NCBI GenBank assembly: GCA_945487035.1 | Contig: CALYTI010000006.1 | Coordinates: 1 to 64,000 of the forward strand | DNA: 64,000 nt | Reading direction: 5' to 3' | From: an uncultured Bacteroidales bacterium | Lineage (GTDB): Bacteria > Bacteroidota > Bacteroidia > Bacteroidales > UBA932 | Shown here: positions 59,845 to 64,000 of the stretch, piece after piece | Layout: each line of letters starts with the position of its first letter | Position numbering within the stretch: position 1 is the first letter of the stretch | Notes under the pieces: model-generated | What the model was told of the DNA's origin: nothing | The model's input: only the letters and a program-made list of their open reading frames with translations | Database searches by the model: none | Made by a program: the position numbers and the translations under genes

Positions 59845-62171
59845 TTCTTGCAGGTGCTGAGCAACTGGTCAAGGGTATCGAGGTCAGGTACAAGCACCTG
59901 TCTCGGCTTCGCTCCCTCAGCAGGCCCGATTACTCCGGCTTCTTCGAGCTGGCTCATAATCCTGGCTGCTTTGGCGAATCCCATCGCCAGTCTGGTCTGT
60001 AAAAAAGAAGTTGATGCCTTCTGGGTTGTAACCACAAGTCTTGCGGCCTCCTCAAACCTCTCGTCGAGGTCACTCATATCCACTCCGCCTCCTTCTGAAG
60101 AGCCGTTTTCATCCTGCGGTACAGGAAGGTAATATGGTATGTTATAGCTTTGTCCGTACTTGGTTTCGCTGCCTATGAAATCGGTCAGCCTGTTTACTTC
60201 CTCTCCGGAAATCAGTCCGCACTGTATGCGCTCATTGTCGATTCCGGCAGAGAAGAGCATATCTCCGCGTCCAATCAGCTTTTCGGCACCAGGTGCATCT
60301 ATAATGGTCTGGGAATCGATTCTGGATGAGGTCCTGAACGCGATTCTCATAGGGAAGTTGCTCTTGATAATACCGGAAATCACATCCACGGAAGGACGCT
60401 GGGTCGCGAGAATCACGTGGATTCCGGCAGCCCTTCCCTTCTGGGCAAGACGGATGATGCTGTTGGTGATGCTGCGGCTCGCAGCCTTGGCCTCAGGCGA
60501 AGCTCCCGTGCTCATCGTCAGGTCGGCGTACTCATCCACAACCACTACCAGATAAGGCAGATACTTATGGCCCTTTTCCGGATTGAGCTTGCGGTCGCGG
60601 AACTTGTCATTATAGAGGGTAAGCTTGTTTACACCCGCTTTTGCAAGAAGGGTGTAGCGGTCGTCCATCTCGATACAGAGCGAACGCAGTATCTTTTCGG
60701 CATCCTTTGCCGTTTTGACTATGGCTCTCTGCTTCTCGGACTCCTCATCGTCGGCATCCGGAAGAACCGCGAGATAATGCTTGACGAGAGAAGAGTAGGC
60801 GGTGAATTCCACCATCTTAGGGTCTATGAAGACGAACTTCAGCTCGGAAGGATGCTTGGCGTATAGCAGAGAAGATATTATCACGTTGAGACAGACGGAC
60901 TTACCCTGCTGGGTAGCACCCGCAACCAGAAGGTGCGGAGCCGAGGTCAGGTCCACTACCTTGACCTGCTGGGTAATGGTATAACCAAGTGCCACAGGAA
61001 GTTCGAACTTGCTGCTTCGGAAACTCTCATCGTTGAGCAGTCCGCGCAGAGGTACAATCGAAGCTTTGTCGTTGGCAACCTCGATTCCCACGGAATCCTG
61101 AAGGGTCACCACGCGCACTCCCTTGGCGTTCAAGGACATTGCAATGTCGTCCTGAAGTGTCCTGATGGCGGAAATCTTGACTCCCGGAGCCGGGGTGATT
61201 TTGTAGAGAGTTACGGTCGGACCGACCACCGCGCGTATGTCGGTAATTTCGATTTTGTAATTGCGCAGAGTGGTGATAATCTTGTTCTTGTTGCGGTCCA
61301 GCTCCTCCTTTGAAATTGCGTGTTTGCCCTTTTCGTAGGTATCCAGGAGTTCCAGGGACGGCATTTTGTAGTTCGGAAGTCCATAAGGAGGATCCAGTCT
61401 GTTGTCTATCCTCGGAAGAGGCTTGGAGATTTCTGTCTGAAGATCTTCTCCCTCAATGACCTGAAGTGCTGGCCCTTCAACGCCGCTTTCCTCCACGGGC
61501 TCAGGTTCAGGGACTGCAACCGGCTGAGGCTCAGGCTCGGCTGCCTGAGGCACGCTTGCCGTCATTTCTTCCGGTACGCTTTCGGTAATGACATCCACAG
61601 CCTGAGGGTCTATGTACGGTTTCTTTTCGGAACCCTTGCCCAGAGACCCCAGCCAATGCACGAATCTGCTGCTGCAGAGCATGGCGAAGCATACCGCAAG
61701 CAATCCGAGCAGCAAGCCGGTCACGGCAGGGCCGCACAACTGGATGGACCAGGATGTTACAAGTGCTCCGCAATGCCCTCCAAGACCTCCGCCGAATGCA
61801 TTTGCGAGTCCGAGCAGGTTGCCGGCAAAGGCAAAGACAAGTGAGGCAAGAAAAGCCCCGGTAAGAGTCTTGATGGCAGTCGATACGAGAGAACTGTGGA
61901 GTTTGTCCCGCAGCAGTTTCTCTGACGCTGCCCCCAGTATTATCAGCAGCGCGAAACTGCCCAGGCCGAAGCAATCCCGCACCAGAAAGCGTCCGAATCT
62001 GTAACCGAGCGCACCGGCTGCGTTGCGGAGTTCCTCTCCGCTCATATCGGCACGCCAGTGAATCAGGTAGGACAGAATGGCTATGAAAGTGAACACGGCG
62101 AAGATTGCAAGTGCAATCCCCGCCACTTTAACAAGGGCAGCCCTGGTGTCGTCCGATAAGCGTTTTTTCAT
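59841..62171 (-). CDS. ftsK: DNA translocase FtsK/SpoIIIE
   Basis: The 776-residue protein has four N-terminal membrane segments (about 15-185), a linker, the motor domain with Walker A VAGATQQGKSV near 418-428 and Walker B around YLVVVVDEYADL near 543, and the gamma winged helix (about 710-770). The gamma domain reads QTRLAMGFAKAARIMSQLE. It pumps DNA at the septum during division and activates XerCD, whose relative lies at 37.3 kb. The linker is far shorter than in E. coli. Confidence 0.96.
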   Translation of the reverse strand: MKKRLSDDTRAALVKVAGIALAIFAVFTFIAILSYLIHWRADMSGEELRNAAGALGYRFGRFLVRDCFGLGSFALLIILGAASEKLLRDKLHSSLVSTAIKTLTGAFLASLVFAFAGNLLGLANAFGGGLGGHCGALVTSWSIQLCGPAVTGLLLGLLAVCFAMLCSSRFVHWLGSLGKGSEKKPYIDPQAVDVITESVPEEMTASVPQAAEPEPQPVAVPEPEPVEESGVEGPALQVIEGEDLQTEISKPLPRIDNRLDPPYGLPNYKMPSLELLDTYEKGKHAISKEELDRNKNKIITTLRNYKIEITDIRAVVGPTVTLYKITPAPGVKISAIRTLQDDIAMSLNAKGVRVVTLQDSVGIEVANDKASIVPLRGLLNDESFRSSKFELPVALGYTITQQVKVVDLTSAPHLLVAGATQQGKSVCLNVIISSLLYAKHPSELKFVFIDPKMVEFTAYSSLVKHYLAVLPDADDEESEKQRAIVKTAKDAEKILRSLCIEMDDRYTLLAKAGVNKLTLYNDKFRDRKLNPEKGHKYLPYLVVVVDEYADLTMSTGASPEAKAASRSITNSIIRLAQKGRAAGIHVILATQRPSVDVISGIIKSNFPMRIAFRTSSRIDSQTIIDAPGAEKLIGRGDMLFSAGIDNERIQCGLISGEEVNRLTDFIGSETKYGQSYNIPYYLPVPQDENGSSEGGGVDMSDLDERFEEAARLVVTTQKASTSFLQTRLAMGFAKAARIMSQLEEAGVIGPAEGAKPRQVLVPDLDTLDQLLSTCKK

Positions 62172-62821
62172 TGCCTGCGTCTGTTGCGGTGGCCTCCTTT
62201 GCGGTTTCCTTTGTTGTTTTTGCCTGTCTGAATACCCAGGCCCGGACGGCTGAAGTCCTGATTCTCGGATACTTTGGCGAGGGTAAGGCCCTCAGGCACC
62301 GTGATTTTCCCCTCCGAAAGCTTGTGGATGTCGGAGAAAATGGTCTCATCGCTTACGCTGTCCTTGTTCCAGATAAGATACTGCTGGCGCATATATATAG
62401 CCAGAGCCTTGATGAGAGAGTTCTTGACTTCCCCTTCCGGCTCGCCTGCAATCAGGTCGAGTATTCTTTCTATGTTGCGCCCGTAGTGGGTTGCCTTGAT
62501 TTTTGTGCCCTTCATCGGAAGCGGTACCGGCTTGGTTTCGAATTCTTCCTTTGCCGGGCAGGGATATGGCGAATCCACATCCAAATCGAAGTCTGCTATC
62601 ATATAGAGGTGGTCCCAAAGTTTGTGCTCATAGTCCTCGTGGCTGCGTACCTGCGGGTTGAGGAGCTCCATAACTTTGACAATGGCCTTGGCCTGATTGG
62701 TTCTTTTCTCCCTGTCGGGGATGTCCTTGAGTTCACGGACCATTTCCTGTACGTTTCTTCCGTATTCGTACATCCCGAGAGCGTCACGGGAGGTGTTGTA
62801 TTCCAGTTTGATTTCTTCCAT
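62168..62821 (-). CDS. DUF4290 protein
   Basis: The 217-residue protein belongs to DUF4290, a Bacteroidota family: LEYNTSRDALGMYEYGRNVQEMV near 5-28 (NTSRDAL and EYGRNVQ), NPQVRSHEDYEHKLWDHLYMIADFDLDVDSP near 55-85 (RSHEDYEHKLWDH), and THYGRNIERILD near 110. The last 40 residues are basic and glycine-rich, so RNA or DNA binding is possible. It overlaps ftsK by 4 bp and lies first in the ftsK operon. The box ends 3 nt before the ATG. Confidence 0.92.
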   Translation of the reverse strand: MEEIKLEYNTSRDALGMYEYGRNVQEMVRELKDIPDREKRTNQAKAIVKVMELLNPQVRSHEDYEHKLWDHLYMIADFDLDVDSPYPCPAKEEFETKPVPLPMKGTKIKATHYGRNIERILDLIAGEPEGEVKNSLIKALAIYMRQQYLIWNKDSVSDETIFSDIHKLSEGKITVPEGLTLAKVSENQDFSRPGLGIQTGKNNKGNRKGGHRNRRRQ

Positions 62822-62824
62822 GCG

Positions 62825-62864
62825 CCAAAGATAATGAAATTCGTCCGAATTCCACTATCTTTGT
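62825..62864. promoter_or_regulatory. Divergent promoter pair, DUF4290-ftsK / HPr-kinase-like gene
   Basis: TATCTTTGG on the minus strand (62825-62833) and TATCTTTGT on the plus strand (62856-62864), 22 bp apart, with ATGs 3 and 4 nt downstream. Confidence 0.7.
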
Positions 62865-62868
62865 GCCC

Positions 62869-63753
62869 ATGAGAAATTACTATTGCGTCGCAGGCCATCT
62901 GTTCTGTCTCGAAACCGGGACTACGGGCAGTGCCGTGCCGGACCTTTCCCAATATGCTCCCTTTGCTGTGACTCAGCCAGAAGCAGAGCCCGTCTTTACC
63001 CTTTCGGTGGTGGACAGGCTACCTGCAATCGAGCCGCAGCTGGTTCTTGACCAGCCGACCGAGCCGGGTGAAACCAAAATCAAACTTTTCCGCTGCGGCG
63101 AGCAGTGGTATTGCGAGACTTCGGTTACTTCGGCCCATCCGCTTGCGGCAAGGCTTCTGATGAGCGGGGACTTTACCTGCGGACAGCTGGAAGTCTGCAA
63201 CGGAAAGGATGCATTATTTGCTATAAATAATTCGCTGATGCTGATGTATGCCTTCCGCACCGCAACTCTCGGCACGCTTGAGATGCACGCGTCGGTTATT
63301 GCCCACGAGGGCAGGGGCTACCTTTTCCTTGCGAAGAGCGGAACGGGTAAGAGCACCCAGAGCCGTATGTGGCTGCGCTGCATAGAGGGCGCAAAGCTGC
63401 TCAATGACGACAATCCCATTGTACGGATAATGCCTGACGGCAGCGTGCTGGTTTTCGGCTCCCCGTGGAGCGGCAAGACCCCCTGCTACCGCAATGAATC
63501 ATATCCCGTCGGGGCTTTTGTGCGCATCAGGCGCTGCTCCGAAAACAGGATGACGCGCCTTGGCGTGATTGAGGCTTATGCTTCGCTGTATTCCTCCTGC
63601 TCGGGCTTCAAGCCGGACGCCAGGATGGGGGGTGCTCTGCACCGCAGCATAGAGGCCGCCGTTTCAAAGGTGCCTTGCTTCGTGCTCGACTGCCTCCCGG
63701 ATGAAGATGCCGCCAGAGTATGCTGCAGGGCGGTAAAGGAGGCGCAGCTATGA
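62869..63753 (+). CDS. HPr-kinase-like P-loop protein
   Basis: From the ATG at 62869 the protein has 294 residues. The second half resembles the catalytic domain of HPr kinase/phosphorylase: HASVIAHEGRGYLFLAKSGTGKST near 142-162 (P-loop AKSGTGKST near 155) and LLNDDNPIVR near 180. There is no HPr-kinase N-terminal domain and no PTS gene nearby. In Bacteroidota such truncated 'serine kinase' genes occur with PqqD-like proteins and S24/S26 peptidases in gene sets that look like peptide-modification clusters. The next gene is exactly such a peptidase, overlapping by 4 bp. The role here is inferred. Confidence 0.78.
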   Translation: MRNYYCVAGHLFCLETGTTGSAVPDLSQYAPFAVTQPEAEPVFTLSVVDRLPAIEPQLVLDQPTEPGETKIKLFRCGEQWYCETSVTSAHPLAARLLMSGDFTCGQLEVCNGKDALFAINNSLMLMYAFRTATLGTLEMHASVIAHEGRGYLFLAKSGTGKSTQSRMWLRCIEGAKLLNDDNPIVRIMPDGSVLVFGSPWSGKTPCYRNESYPVGAFVRIRRCSENRMTRLGVIEAYASLYSSCSGFKPDARMGGALHRSIEAAVSKVPCFVLDCLPDEDAARVCCRAVKEAQL

Positions 63754-64000
63754 TAGTGCCGAATGCCATACTGCTTGCCGAAGTATCTGCCCTCGTACAG
63801 GAAGGCAAGGAAGTGGAGCTTCTCACCAAGGGCTGCAGTATGCTGCCCTTCATAGTGGGGGACCGGGATAGCGTGAGGCTGCGGAAGGAACCCGTTGCCG
63901 TGGGGGATGCGGTCCTGGCGGAAATAGCTCCCGGACGCTATGTGCTCCACAGAATCATAAGCCTGGTAAAGGACAGGGTTGTGCTGATGGGGGACGGAAA
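63750..64000 (+). CDS. S24/S26-type peptidase, cut off by the window end
   Basis: The first 83 residues are visible. TKGCSMLPFIVGDRDSVRLRK near 27-47 has the SM.P motif with the candidate catalytic serine, and YVLHRI follows near 69. This matches the S24/S26 fold of LexA/signal peptidases. There is no N-terminal membrane anchor, unlike a leader peptidase. It may process a peptide or protein handled by the HPr-kinase-like partner. The second catalytic residue would lie beyond the window. Confidence 0.75.
   Translation, partial: MIVPNAILLAEVSALVQEGKEVELLTKGCSMLPFIVGDRDSVRLRKEPVAVGDAVLAEIAPGRYVLHRIISLVKDRVVLMGDG

Overview
The window reads as chromosomal DNA of a gut-type member of the Bacteroidales (Bacteroidota). 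The evidence is the repeated Bacteroidota -7 promoter box (TAnnTTTG plus C or T) in front of most transcription units, the scarcity of strong Shine-Dalgarno sequences, and families typical of the phylum: DUF4290, an H1-like histone, a Ctc-type L25, a PASTA protein ahead of rluD, and several secreted peptidases and glycosidases. Base composition is moderately GC-rich except for the first 2.8 kb, which is visibly AT-richer. I cannot name the genus.

Layout. 1-3.4 kb: an accessory patch with an Abi_2 (HEPN) protein, a nucleoside deoxyribosyltransferase-like gene whose tail is frameshifted, and an AbiEi-like antitoxin gene without a visible toxin but with a large palindromic operator, followed by terminators and two 70-bp repeats. 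3.4-13 kb: a TlpA-like thioredoxin with a frameshifted secreted-protein gene, a DUF1963 protein, crcB, a FeoB-like transporter with a wrecked G domain, a GH3 beta-glucosidase, a WYL regulator and a GH29 fucosidase. 13-19.8 kb: tRNA-fMet, a MauE/DoxX membrane protein, tmk, folP, a CPBP protease, a nucleotidyltransferase, an acid phosphatase, a GDPD lipoprotein and tRNA-Asp. 19.8-21.6 kb: a REP-associated transposase (RAYT), three hairpin repeats on a 50-bp period, a fourth copy beyond yccF, the whole block bracketed by near-identical terminators. 21.6-35.9 kb: rubredoxin, an M64 peptidase, rpmH, then one long leftward operon tyrS-rbfA-FtsX/LolC-like-pepC-like-polA-sigma-rsmG; tpiA; an M6 peptidase with a lipoprotein; an H1-like histone; rplY-pth. 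36-43 kb: clostripain-like lipoprotein, xerD, the leftward unit (hypothetical)-rsmI-ComEA-like, tdk, recA-trpS, a sirtuin. 43.9-49 kb: rightward operon PASTA-rluD-lnt-coaD-thioredoxin-RHH-like meeting lon-ung. 52-54.6 kb: HU, a 29-residue mS38/AURKAIP1-like protein, RNase G, an S4-domain protein. 54.6-64 kb: a scar of gene fragments, the leftward operon DUF362-Zn peptidase-manA-alr, a DJ-1/PfpI protein, DUF4290-ftsK-lolA-like, and a rightward HPr-kinase-like plus S24/S26-peptidase pair cut off by the window end.

The most unusual signals are in the layout of the DNA more than in any one gene. Nine divergent gene pairs have their two -7 boxes 12-13, 21-23, 33 or 43 bp apart, that is, in steps of about one helical turn. 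Thirteen genes have the -7 box only 2-6 nt before the ATG, which predicts leaderless mRNAs. Other points are the RAYT/REP block, the FeoB-like protein lacking G1-G3, the orphan AbiEi-like gene with its 42-bp nested palindrome, and a 51-bp inverted copy of the lolA 3' end beside a stray P-loop fragment. No CRISPR array, prophage or complete insertion sequence of a classical family was seen.
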